Below are positions 25,676 through 36,665 of a stretch of DNA of 64,000 nt, in pieces. A program made the translations under genes and the position numbers. Below the pieces are notes generated by a model. That model saw only the letters and a program-made list of their open reading frames with translations, was not told where the DNA came from and did no database searches. This DNA comes from Steinernema hermaphroditum (taxonomy: Eukaryota; Nematoda; Chromadorea; Rhabditida; Steinernematidae): the NCBI GenBank assembly GCA_030435675.1, contig CM059621.1:17546001-17610000 (forward strand), read 5' to 3'. Each line of letters starts with the position of its first letter. Position 1 is the stretch's first letter.

Positions 25676-27660
25676 TTGCTCACTTCTTCCCGCTAGAGTA
25701 CTGCTTTTCTCTCCAATCAGGTTTCTAAGTGGCTTATGTGCAATTCCTAATCTATTTTTTATATTTCATACATACATATCTGATTGAGTTGGCGTTAATT
25801 TTTATAAGATGTTTAATAAAATGAAGTGCTTTTGCCTCTCGTTTGAGGGGTGCATGTACAAGAGCTGCAACATGAGTTCTCATACTGGTTTCACAGAATG
25901 ATGATATCTTTCATTTTCTTCAATTAAATCATTATGATAATGTAATAAAAATGTAACCTTTATTTTGCGATCGGACTAAACTGGAAAGAATAGACCGGGG
26001 ATTTGATGCTTGCTGACTAGGGTGGGAAGCCTGCCCATGGTCTTAAGCCTCACTACCTAAATAGGGCTTGAAGGTCTTGGAATTCCGCACTAGAGCATGT
26101 AATTGCCAGGCTAATAAGACGCTATCCCCTTAGCTGAATGATACTGGTGTAGACTGTCATTTCCAAGAATCGAGTTCGATCCCCTGAAGCGGTGAATGGT
26201 TTTCGGCGTTCATTTTTGAATGCACGTACATTTTTTGTATTCCATGTATTTTCGACCACCTGCGAATTACTGCAGCTTCATTTGCAGCTTTATTTTTCCT
26301 ATGGCTTAACATCTAGGGATGACTTAGGCTCGGGATTTGGGCTCAACCCTAAAGCACTTAAGCGACAGTTTCGTCTATTCTTAATTAATTCTAACTACGA
26401 TATAGAAATTTAGGCTACACGAGCCCAATTTTTCGAAGATTAAAACAATCATATTGAGATCTGCAATATGTCATTTGAAAAGTTCCCGAAATATGGACGA
26501 CGAATTGAACAGTTGTTCCTTGGCAAAACTGCAATAAGTGATCGATCATTGGTTCATCACATCTGAAGCTTCATGTCACCTCACTCGACCATTAGCAGAA
26601 ATGCCACTGCATTACACATAAGAACCAGAGTATATTATATAAATAATATTCACCGACTTTTGCCACACATACTGCTCTGTTAATCTTGATCACGTTTACA
26701 AAAAATGTAGCCGAACCCTATCCGATAATTCCACACATGTTTGCATAAATCCCTTGAGAATAGCGTAAGATGAGAAAAAGTTTGTCATTTGTCATAGCGG
26801 GTTACGGTAGAATGAGTTGTTGTTCGCATCCATCAAAACAGAGCGATCTCAATCGTGCGGTCGTTAAATCCTTCCGAGAATGCTTAATCCGAGGATTACC
26901 GTGATTGATGCATTTCTATTCGCAAGATGATGTTGTAATCTCTGCGGTCAAACCAAAGAAATGTGTCACTTTTATTCCAAATCATGGCAAAGCAACTGAA
27001 GGGGTAAAGGAGCCGAGTGCGCCCTGAGATAGGGTGACTTTCTGACCTCCTTCGTGTATCGCTTTCCATCCACTTCTTTGGGCCCACATCACAGATATGT
27101 CACACCTCTCTTACACTGCTTTACCAAACGCTCAAATCATCCCCTTCGCTCTAACGAGTTGCACATGTGCGTCCTTTGTGTCGACGGAAATTCGCCCTCC
27201 ACCGCGCCCTTCATCTCCAACAAGGGCCATCCAATTCACGCCGCCAATTCATTCACGACCGTTGGCGGCGGATAATCGAATTTTCGCTCATCCGCGCCTA
27301 CTTTGTCCAAACCGGCGGCATTATCATGGCCGTTGTCCGATGGCGCCCGATCGCCGTTAGTCCCAACGAACGTAATTGACCCAAGAAGCGGAAGACGTGC
27401 AAGACGACCTCCCGGTCTCCTCCTCTTCCCCTTCCCGTATCGATTATCGCCATAGCGCGCCGTCCGGTCGTGCCGGACGGTCCGGCGTGCGGATTATGCA
27501 AATGAATTTGGCGATGATGAATGTTCTTAGATGTCGATAGCGGAATCCCGCGCTACGTCTTTGTTTGCAGCTGACCGCTCCCTAACTGACGATTCGCCCG
27601 TTAATCCCTCTTAAGAGTAGTTCCAGGTTCGTCGGCAAATCCAAAAAGCTAACAGCGGAA
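25676..27660. other. Intergenic between talin and tetraspan gene
   Basis: The start holds the talin 3' UTR with AATAAA. Near 26130-26200 there is a tRNA-Asp-like stretch (TGTAGACTGTCATTT followed by GAGTTCGATCCCC) on the plus strand, not foldable as a whole tRNA. The segment 27050-27500 is GC-rich with overlapping open frames in several phases but no domain I recognise; it may be regulatory DNA for the next gene. Confidence 0.4.
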
Positions 27661-29634
27661 ATGGGTTGTTGTGGCGGTAGCGATCAAGTTTACATCTCAC
27701 CCCATTTCTCCGAGAACAGTCCGCGTTATCGCGTTTGCTGTGGCCTCATGCACATTACGGTAGGTCGGGTCTGTTATCAAATTTCTTGACCCTGCTTCCT
27801 AAAAAGTTTATTTGATGGGATTGGCTTCCGTACTGTAAAAAGCTTCGTGAATATATTCGAAAGTGGAAACGTATATTGCCTTCAGGGCAGGGCGAGACGA
27901 GACTGAAATGAAAAGCTCGAGACGAAACTCGAGACCAAAAAAGACCCTCAAGACATTGCCATGCTTTTACTCATTATAATTATCTCATACAAGAGGTGTC
28001 CATTGGGTTGGTTAATAATTTCTTGCTTAATTCTTAATTCGTGATCGTCGGTTGTTTTCTAGCAAATTTTTCTTGAGATCGCATTAAATGCTTGCTGTCA
28101 TCGTCTCCCATCAAAAATAAGGCAAACGAAGTTCCAAAGGCGTAATCCTCAAAGTGGTCGATTTTTACCAAAAAGCCACTTAGAAATCTTTCCTTATTCG
28201 GTGCAGTATTTTTTTTTACAAATTTTCAGACTTTTAAAACGCCCGTTTTCTTATTATCCTTTACAATTAAGAGCCACTTTCAGACCTACGCGGGTTTCAT
28301 CGCCTTCACCATTCTCATCAGATCTGCGGCGATCTTTGCCACGGCTTGGCTGTTTACCCAACTCGACCCTACACCGTTCCCCGAGGCGGAACAAATATCC
28401 GCAGGATTCTTTATTTACGGATGCATCAGTCTCCTCTGCCTGCTGCTCTTCGCCTGCGGCCTCTTCACCCGCAACGCCTATAGCATCGTCCCGTTTGTGA
28501 CGCTCATGGTCTTCGAGACGGCCATTCTCCTGATTTTTACCACCTTCGCCGTTTACTGGTTCTACAATGGAACGCGTTTTGCCGAAATTGACAATTTCGT
28601 TAAATTCATTTTGGAGGTGCTCAAAGAGTCCGGATTCAACGCTAACGTCGCCGTGCATTCATGTAAGTCTTGAGAAAACGAGCGAGTGCTTTGTTTGGTG
28701 CACAAACAGTGATGACACAATCGATCATCGTTGCAACACTTTTATTGTTATTACAAGTCGGCTAGGGTTTTATCTCGCCGCGGCGCCCTTTCCTTTTTTT
28801 GTGGGAACAAGGTCACTCGGCGATGATTTATTTATGACGAGCTGCAAGGTGCACATTGTAAACGCCAACTGGTTGTAGGTCGTCATGATTGACGCTTTTA
28901 TGCATGTATCCAGTGGTTTTTTATGGTGGGGATATTCGAAAACAACTTAAAATGCTTAAACAGCTTCAGTTGAAAAGCACTTCAATTTATCTGCGAATGA
29001 CTTGGATTCACTAGTGCTGATTTAAAGAAGCCGCAGTCATAGTTTATAGGGATATTTTAGCCATAAAAATTTGCCGACATTGGAAAGACGTGACTTTTTG
29101 GGTGATGGCTTCTTTGAAGTGTTTGTCAGAAATTAACTGTCTTTGTTACACTGAATATCCGTGACGAAATGTCGGACCTTTTTGCCTGATCTATGACTGA
29201 TCTGTTCGTTGACCTTGCATATAATGAAAAGAAGGCTAAAATAAATGCCTCATGCTGGAATCGAACCAGCGATCTTCTGTTTACTAGACAGAAGCTTTGC
29301 CCCTGAGCCAATAAGGCACGGAAAGTGAAATCTCACAACTCAAACAACTAGTAATAAAAAACAATTAAGAATTTGACAAGTTTCAAGCAACTGTTGCTCC
29401 TTAAATTCAATACATTAGTGCTTCATTGCCATTTTAGTGTCAGAACCCATCCACATGGCCATCATCGGCTTCATGTTCGTCGGTCTGTACATCTACACGG
29501 ACTGCTGTCGAACGCTCATCGCCTGCACAGCGTTCTTCGTTGACATCTACCGCTACAACCGAAAGCGCGCTGCCAACATGATCTACGGCGCAGCGCCTCG
29601 ACTCGGCGAGTGTGAATACTCCATTGACGGCTGA
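27661..29634 (+). CDS. Four-helix membrane protein, 3 exons
   Basis: Exons 27661-27759, 28284-28662 and 29438-29634 join in phase into 224 residues. The protein begins MGCCGG and has further cysteines, so N-terminal myristoylation plus palmitoylation is possible (inference). Four hydrophobic helices are clear: AGFIAFTILIRSAAIFATAW, SAGFFIYGCISLLCLLLFAC, a third starting IVPFVTLMVFETAILLIF, and a fourth starting IHMAIIGFMFVGLYIYTDCC. The short C-tail is basic, then acidic. The layout resembles small tetraspan families such as LAPTM4-like or other nematode four-helix proteins, but I cannot assign one. A tRNA-Thr gene lies antisense in intron 2. The gene is followed on the same strand, about 210 bp on, by the Cys-repeat gene. 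Confidence 0.75.
29246..29317 (-). tRNA. tRNA-Thr (AGT), antisense in intron 2 of the tetraspan gene
   Basis: 72 nt on the minus strand. The acceptor stem GCCTTAT pairs with ATGAGGC (one G-T pair), the anticodon stem TCTGT pairs with ACAGA around loop CTAGTAA, giving anticodon AGT (plus-strand ACT at 29283-29285), and the T-arm is GCTGGTTCGATTCCAGC. The D-stem has one mismatch not present in the sister copy. A-box TGGCTCAGGGGC and B-box GGTTCGATTCC are intact, so it may be transcribed. Confidence 0.88.
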
Positions 29635-29843
29635 CCGTGCAAATCGCAGGAAGCTCAGTTATACAGATTAGCGGGTGCCTTAAATCTCTCATCTCTTCCT
29701 CTGTACAGTATTGTGTCGCACGTATCGACATTAAATTCTGACAACGCTTTTCGTGTGTCACCTGTCAGGGACGTCGCGTGAAATGGTGCGCGTCAGTCGG
29801 AGGGGAGTCGCAGTTAGTCTTTCAAGTCGCACACTCGGAAGCG

Positions 29844-31504
29844 ATGTACGCTACTAAATACTTCGCTGTTTTTATTGTTAGTCTCGTCGTCGCTATTTTA
29901 GCACAAAGCAGCAGAGATACCGTACCCATTGAAGTAAGTGCTACAGCATGCTGATATTGATATTTTTAGAAAATTTTGAACGAAACGAATCGTCATTGGA
30001 TAAATTTTCAGTCATCTATTCGGCAACAAGGTTAAAAAGCTTTAAAGTTAACAAACAAAGGCAATGAAAAGAAATGCCTCATGCTGGAATCGAACCAGCG
30101 ACCTTCTGTTTACTAGACAGACGCTCTGCCCCTGAGCCAATGAGGCTTGCATGAGCAGTCGTACAGCAGTAGCTTATAAAGTTCAGCCAATGGTTTTGCA
30201 ATTTTTTCGATTATATGCGTCGATGCAATTATACAACTTGGTTGAAAAATATTTTATTTCGTAGGACTTGCTTCGTTTGTCTGGACAAAATGTTAGCCAC
30301 TTTATCCAGGGTCAGACTCCGGACATTAGCCACCGTCCTCCTTCGCCGTCTAAGCAGAACGTCCCACTCAATAATTTCTTTTCCTACGTTCGTGGTATAA
30401 TGCACTGCGGAATAAAAGGATGGTGTGGCAATCAATGGTAGCCAATCGGTTCGGTATACCCCGTTCACACAAATCATTAAGCTGTACTGACCGACGCTAT
30501 CGTCCTTCTCCGTTTTCCCAAAACCGCTTCACACCGCACGTGCCGGGCTACGGCATGGTTTCACCACCGAACCGTCGAAGAAGGTGCCTTTCTTTCTGTG
30601 AACCTTTCTGCACTCCTTCTTGCATCCAATTTGCATATCAAAAGGTGCGACAGCTTCCTTTCCCGTATGACAGTTGGAATGATTCAGGCGTTATCGTCGA
30701 GTCCTCGTCGCCCTCAGATCATGCACTCCCCCGAAATCGCTTCTCCAACTAATGAGACGATTGCTCTGTGCCGACCAGACTGCATGCCTAAATGCGAAGA
30801 TAGCTGCATGAAGGCAGAGAAGGCAGAGACAATGCCTGTAACTTGTAGGCCAGGTGAGAATATTGAAGTGCGATTCTTGTATTGGAAGTATCGGCCAATC
30901 TAGCATCCGATTTTGAACGGGCAAGAGGCTTGAGGGCCTTTCCGACCTTATTATTTTGCTAGGTACAAAGATCGTCATTTTAAGTGCTCCTATTTTGTCC
31001 CCACAAATTCCCCTTGTTCCAGCTATTCCTTCTCATATTTCAGCTTGCATGCCCAAGTGCGCACCTATTTGCGTGGCAAATCCACCACTTATGGTGCCAT
31101 GCAGTACCCAATCCAATGGATGTTCCTGCCATCCTGGCTACGTACAGTGTTCCAAGACGACCTGTTGCATGAGATATCGTTCGATGGCAGTTCGATACAG
31201 GGACCGGCTGCCCGAATATCTTTTCTTCGACAACAATGCTACAGATACACAAAATGAGCCTTCTGTTAGCATCGAGGTAAGCCACCGACATTGCTGACTT
31301 GCTATGGAACCACGTTCGCAGAAAGTCAACAATCAAATGTCCGTCTACTTGAATACACTTCGACGTATGGGATCTGTCGATCCGGGTGTGCGCGAACTGG
31401 AAAAGAACGGAACGGTGGTGTTCGTACCTGAAGAGTCCCGAGTGGAAGTCCACTACAACGATGGAAATGTCGTTTTCGAGGATGGATTTAATAGTGAAGA
31501 ATGA
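29844..31504 (+). CDS. Secreted protein with tandem C-x3-C-x3-C-x3-C repeats, 6 exons
   Basis: Proposed exons: 29844-29933, 30265-30437, 30482-30644, 30688-30853, 31044-31276 and 31322-31504. All junctions keep phase; introns inside the cysteine region are 43-44 nt. Exon 1 encodes a signal peptide ([20 protein letters not shown]). The mature protein carries three copies of a C-x3-C-x3-C-x3-C unit ([39 protein letters not shown]; the third spans a splice junction), then a further cysteine cluster ([19 protein letters not shown]) and a cysteine-free acidic tail of about 100 residues. A secreted, disulfide-rich role is inferred; no named family is claimed. Exon 2 is the least certain: its donor was chosen because it joins in phase and gives GNQCC. 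A tRNA-Thr lies antisense in intron 1. The coding end overlaps the convergent ET-like gene. Confidence 0.72.
30075..30146 (-). tRNA. tRNA-Thr (AGT), antisense in intron 1 of the Cys-repeat gene
   Basis: 72 nt on the minus strand with a fully paired acceptor stem (GCCTCAT with ATGAGGC), D-stem GCTC with GAGC, anticodon arm with loop CTAGTAA (anticodon AGT; plus-strand ACT at 30112-30114), and T-arm GCTGGTTCGATTCCAGC. It is a near copy of the tRNA at 29246-29317, with the same flanking AATGAAAAGAA-like bases on the plus-strand left side, so the pair probably arose by local duplication. Confidence 0.95.
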
Positions 31505-32359
31505 GTAATAAATTAATAAAAATGAAAAATAAAGAATAATCAGTTGAAGGAGAATAATTGTAGTTGTTTCCAAGGTTCGTATCGTAACAGCAGTAGGTGA
31601 CCGCCGTTCTGTTTAGCCTGATTTCTGTGCATCCACTCCTCTGAAAGACACGCTGCATTATAGAAATCTATAAACAACTAATAAAGTAAAAAAAGCACCT
31701 TTGCTGTGCCTAGAATCCTCTAAAAGAGTCGGCATAAAACGTGGACATGAATAATAGTAATCGCGAAACGTCATCTATGACCGTTCATGGCTCATCCACG
31801 ACTCCATAAGAATGGTCCTGCTACGATCATCCTTATCAAAATTCACATCCATATCGTTTTATACCTAGCCCATCCAAATCTTAAATTTTTTACAGATGCA
31901 AGCACGTGATAACACACATTGTATCTCAAAAAGGGATACTTTGGGCACAATTTACTTATATATCCCCTTTAAATAATGGTATATTTTGAATAGGATCATT
32001 TGTGTGGGTGTCAATAATGTCCATAAAACCCGACTTACCACACACTTCAAATCATTGTGGTCGTATTTTGTCGGATCCGTGGCGATCTGCCACATCACAT
32101 TCGATAAGCAGTCCTGATACCGCATCGTTGTATAGTCTGAATGCACAATTTTATGATCAGATACCCTGAATTTACCTGTCATCAAAATACAGAATCCATT
32201 AGGAAGTGAACACTGCGCGATGAACAGAGACTCAGTATCCGTGCCCAGGTAGGCGGTGAAGTCTCCGGGAGCGACGTACTTGTAACACTCTGTGACATTG
32301 GTGCAACTCGCGCGATGCCAGAAACTGACCAAAAGGAGAAAGAGCAATAGGGAGCGCAT
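31488..32359 (-). CDS. Small secreted ET-module-like protein, 3 exons
   Basis: Exons in coding order: 32359-32176, 32136-32039 and 31640-31488, giving about 144 residues. It starts with a signal peptide ([19 protein letters not shown]) and has a spread of cysteines ending in [20 protein letters not shown], which fits the nematode ET module pattern (paired Cys followed by a Leu/Cys-Asn type end). The last 16 residues ([16 protein letters not shown]) are hydrophobic and could be a GPI-anchor signal or a poor helix. Intron 1 is 39 nt and divisible by three, so retention would also keep the frame. The stop lies inside the 3' coding end of the convergent Cys-repeat gene. ET-module membership is inferred from cysteine spacing; function is unknown. 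Confidence 0.65.
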
Positions 32360-34686
32360 GAGACGTTTGCACTATGAATCAAGGGGCGTTGTTGGTCTTG
32401 TGGTGTTATCACACAAATTAGAGCGCGCTCATGGGGACGCAGCGATCATCTGCTCGCTAAATATTGATGACCATTATCAGACGGTACCAATTTTGGACAA
32501 AAAATCAAGCTGAATGGGTGTGAGATAATCAGATACGGATAAGTCTTTTGTATTGGAGACTGCCTGAAATCTGTGCATTCAATGTGTTTTTTCCCCATCA
32601 CAATTGTAGCGGTTCTTCGGCGACTTGAATGGGTGGCACGGATGGAGTCGGGCGGCGGTCTTCTTGGCGAGACGGTGGAACTACATCTTAGCGTTCCAGG
32701 CTTCTGGGAGCCGGGACGATCATTGTGCCAACAACGACCAATCTCTGAACTCATTCAACGAACTTCAGCGAGTGGGCGATCCGGCCGATCGTCATCGACA
32801 CAAATGAAAGACCGGTGAAAAGAAGGGTAGCATTCTCCAACCGCAGACCTTTAAATCATTTTTCTTTGAATTCTCATTGTAGCATCGCATGACGACGTTT
32901 TGTATTGTATGCCATTTGTCACAAAGTGAACACGCGCTCATTCACAACAAAAGAGTTGCTGGACAGCTAGAGTGAATCCTTATTGTGGGTGGGCTACCTT
33001 GACATCCATTTCAGCTGAGATGCTTACTTACAACACCTAAAGAAGTGTTCCCCAAGTTGCATATTTACTTCGAAAGGCTCTCCATGAAGGCTCCGTGAAT
33101 ATATTGTTAATCCCCACCTAGTCCCCAAGTTCCATAGAAACCGACAAAGGGAAACTGAAAAGGCAACAATGTGTAGCCAAGAAAAACAATCCCACGATAT
33201 GCACAAAGACTTGTTTATGAAGTCGAGCTTGAAGAGATGAGGAACGCGTTGGTCAACCGACGTGTGTGCACTTTTCAAGGTGTCTGCCCTAAATCTTTCT
33301 CAACTTGTTTGCACACCATATGTAAATATGATGTCTGTGAAAATCTTTCAACCTTTAAAGTCATTAACCTTGTCTGACTGTGATTTCGACGAAAATGTAT
33401 ATGCTGTCTATCAAGGCGATCGTCGTTCAATTAGATCACGTCATTACTGCGTAAGCCGTATTGCAATTATGTCAGTAATGCAATTACTTTGAAAGATCAG
33501 AGTCCGCTTATACTGTCAATGCAGCAGCACAGGTAACCGTAGAGTGGAAAAAAAGTGGATTAGCTTGGTAGTGTGGGAGTGGAAACTCTATGCATAAGCA
33601 TTCGGAGTGTTTACAGGTAGGAATTGAACTTCCCCTTAAAAGAGTGAAAAGACCCAAAATACGACATCCTCCCGTCATCCTAGGCCTTGATTTTTTCTGT
33701 TTTCAGAGCTCACGAGACGATAGCTGTCGTATTCGATCACTAGAGGAGTTTCAGACATTTCGGTTTCAGAAGACTACCAAACAAGGGCCGGCGTCGAACC
33801 CACTCCGACCAATTACAAATAAGACATGCTTGCAAAGAGACAACAGATAGTCCCAATATGTAGACCGGTTCACTGCCATTATGCTTTCGAGGCAGATAGC
33901 CGGGTGAGATTGGAATAAAAGCGCCAATCTTACCGTGGCTACAGTGTCTTCATCATGTATACAGGTTTGTAGACCAATTTAATCCATTTGCATGAGTATG
34001 GCTCTTTCCGCCCGCAGGGCTACCTGGCTTTTAGTATCTCGAGGATGCGAATTCCCTCGCAGCCGCGTTTATTCTCCTTATAACAAGACAGGTTTTACAA
34101 AAACTCTTCATTTGCCCATCAACTTATAAGGAGAATACCGCTCAGAAAGTTATACCGCTCCAATAAGTGCAGAATTTCAGTGAAGAGTTTTGCAGTTTGG
34201 GCATCTTTTCGGGGTGCCCTGAGCATAACTACACTCACGTTCCATTCATAGAACCTTTTGCACGCACATTCAATTACTTACTTTCGTATAAATTTGGCGC
34301 TTTACCCAAATTTGTCGTATTAATCACTTTTGTTTTTTGCCTTTTCAGTCTCGGGCGAAAACTCCGTCGGCGCTTACCTACGTGCTTGCACGCGTCGACA
34401 GCACTTCCGAAGCCAAAAATACCCATCTCGCGGATTTGTTCAACCCGCTCGGGGACTAATTAACCATGAGGCCAACAAGATTCTCACAAGGTGCTCGTTA
34501 TTCCGACGTGACAATTACCATGTTAAGTCATAAACATCGCTTCGCTTTTCGCCGAATCGATCTGCCTGTGCGCCGAAGCGCCGCCTCCGGTGGAGAACTC
34601 TCACGGCCGAGTTAATCAAGTTGCCAGTGTAGAGCGCGTATTCCGTAGCAGAAGGCGCTGCACGTCCGGATCCTCCGGCACCCGCC
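32360..34686. other. Gene-poor interval with one SINE
   Basis: No gene is convincing. An open stretch at about 32570-32815 on the plus strand reads like a fragment of an extracellular domain but has no start or clear splice partners. A tRNA-Thr-type SINE lies near 33786-33893. A small hairpin (TTCTCCTTATAA near 34071 and TTATAAGGAGAA near 34125) is present. The rest shows nothing I can name. Confidence 0.35.
33786..33893 (-). mobile_element. tRNA-Thr-derived SINE, copy 1
   Basis: This stretch shares an ordered set of blocks with two other places in the window (51545-51720 and 52648-52803): GCCGGCGT-GAACC, then GACC-ATTACAAAT, then TTGCAA-GAG, then TTCACTGCC-TATG and TTCGAGGC. Read on the minus strand it resembles a tRNA with a B-box (GGTTCGACGCC) and a TGT anticodon, hence threonine. 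It is the most diverged of the three in its A-box part. Confidence 0.65.
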
Positions 34687-36586
34687 ATGGAGTCGTGGAT
34701 TCGGTGCGGGATCCTCAGTCTCGGTCAGGCAACGAACGTTGTCTTCAACGGCGCCTACATCTGCGAGGCGCTTCGCAGTCGCCACACTAGGTAAGGAACC
34801 CTCGCGTCCTTCTCCCTAAAGGGGCACTTTAGCGAGAACCGTTGTCACTTCATCACGCACTCCGTGTTTTTCTGCTTGATTAACCTTTTCATCGCCGCCT
34901 ATCAACTGCTCATTGTCAACAATCCCATATGGCCCGTAAAGTAGGTGTAGTTTATTTGGGGCTGAGTGAAGGGCCGAGGATTTTAGGGAGGTCCACGCCG
35001 ACGACGCGGACTCCAGCAACGCGGATATCATGTGGGCTGTCGGGGTGGGACTCTCAATCGCACAGTACATCGGGTTCCTCATCCTCGTCACCAATCGCAT
35101 GGTTACACTCAGCTTTCAAGGGGAGATGCTCGACAAGGTACTTCATGGGGATGCGAAAAGGAATCAAAAATATGGTACAAATAATGCTATCTAAAGCACA
35201 CAGCCAATTTGCAGAAAGCAAGTGCTGCAAATGTCTCGCTTTGTTCCATAAAAAAGTGGCCGACAGACGGCGCATGACCGCTTTTTTAAATGATCAAATG
35301 AATTGTGACATGTTCCTTATCTGGGTTACTCATCTACTTCAACATAAGAAGAAATAAAAATCAAGAGTGAGAAAGTGAGATGTGCTGAAATATGTGATTA
35401 TCAGTTTTAAGCTACCTGTCTTGTGAGTTCAAATAGTCTCGATTCCAGTGCTCGAAATTATACCTGTTGTGAAGCTTTGTTTCTTTTAGGTGTGGAGCGG
35501 TCGAGTCTGTGGATTTCTTCTCTTCACACAGTTCCTTTTCCCAGTTGCCTACGTCGGATCGGTCATCTACGACGAGCCCGGCCTCTACATAGCACGTAGC
35601 TCCGATGACATTCTCAAGATTCGTTGGACAGACGACAATCTGCAGGTCCGAGCGACCAACCACATGACTATTTTACATATTTTTACAGTTAGAATACAAC
35701 GCACTCAGTCAGATCATCCTCATAGTTGTAGTCGCCAGCTGTGGCATTGCGTTTGCCGTCGTCGGCATTCTCCATGTGCTCCGTTTGGATCCAGAGGATG
35801 AGACCTCGTCGCCTCAGCCACGCGATATCACGATGAGAGAGTTGGAGTGGATTGTCGAGACCACAAGTCTTGGGAGCACCGAAGATCGTGCGTTACTTTT
35901 GAAAGATTGCTTTAAATAACTGCAGGCTTAGTGTTCAAAGAGAGAGAGAGTCTAAAACAAAGTGGTTTGGCTTAGAGTTTTCTGAAAGATGTTAGCTAAC
36001 CTCGACAATCCTTCATATTTCCCTCTAAAGCTAATAATGTCTTTGTACATATTTAGATACGTCATCGATTGGTCCTCGCGATACAAGCAGCTCTTCGCAG
36101 TGTCCATCCGGCTTCCATATTACCGTATTCCTCTTCTTCAACTACATATTCCTCTCGCTCGAAGCCGCTTTCACCATCGTTTTCATGGCCCTACCTCCCA
36201 CTTCAGCCATCTTCCTCGGCAACCTCGCATCACTCTCCTTCCCGTTCCTCATGCTCGGCTACTGGTACGGCCGCACCCTCATCACCCCGTGGACCTACCG
36301 CCGCCGCGACGGCACCGTCCGATTTTGGCTTTACCGTCTACGACAAAGCTGCTACAACCCGGATCCCCAATTTCGACAGTTCTCTGACTCCGACCACACT
36401 GTCTTCAGCACGCCTCACTCGTCCGAGTCCACGGGAACCCAGACCTATCCAGCTAACTTTATCCTCCAGCGTTCCATGTCCATCTCGCAGTACACTCTTA
36501 TTGCGGCGCGGCGCGCAAAAGCGCACGAATACCGCGATTCCTACCTGCATCGAACGATGTCCCTCTATCAATGTCATCACCTCTAA
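34687..36586 (+). CDS. Seven-helix receptor, nematode chemoreceptor-like, 6 exons
   Basis: Exons 34687-34790, 34833-34940, 34987-35137, 35490-35645, 35689-35887 and 36057-36586 join in phase into 415 residues. Seven hydrophobic segments are visible, beginning GILSLGQATNVV, SVFFCLINLFIAAYQ, DIMWAVGVGLSIAQY, GFLLFTQFLFPVAYV, SQIILIVVVASCGIAF, FHITVFLFFNYIFLS and AIFLGNLASLSFPFL. An NRM triplet after helix 3 is in the place of the DRY-type motif. Between helices 5 and 6 is an unusually long acidic, Ser/Thr-rich loop, and the C-tail of about 100 residues is Ser-rich. This layout suits a chemosensory-type GPCR (Srg/Srx/Srv-like) at the plasma membrane; the exact family is not assigned. It is tail to tail with the DP gene, 79 bp away. 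Confidence 0.72.
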
Positions 36587-36665
36587 TGACCCTTTTATTA
36601 CATGTAACTGAACAACTTATTGTTGTATAAGAGAAGCGTGTGGTGTGTGACATATTCAACGAATA

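Noticed and set aside
32570..32815. Possible fragment of a lectin-like extracellular exon
   Set aside because: Only a vague resemblance; no signal peptide, partner exon or key cysteines could be placed.
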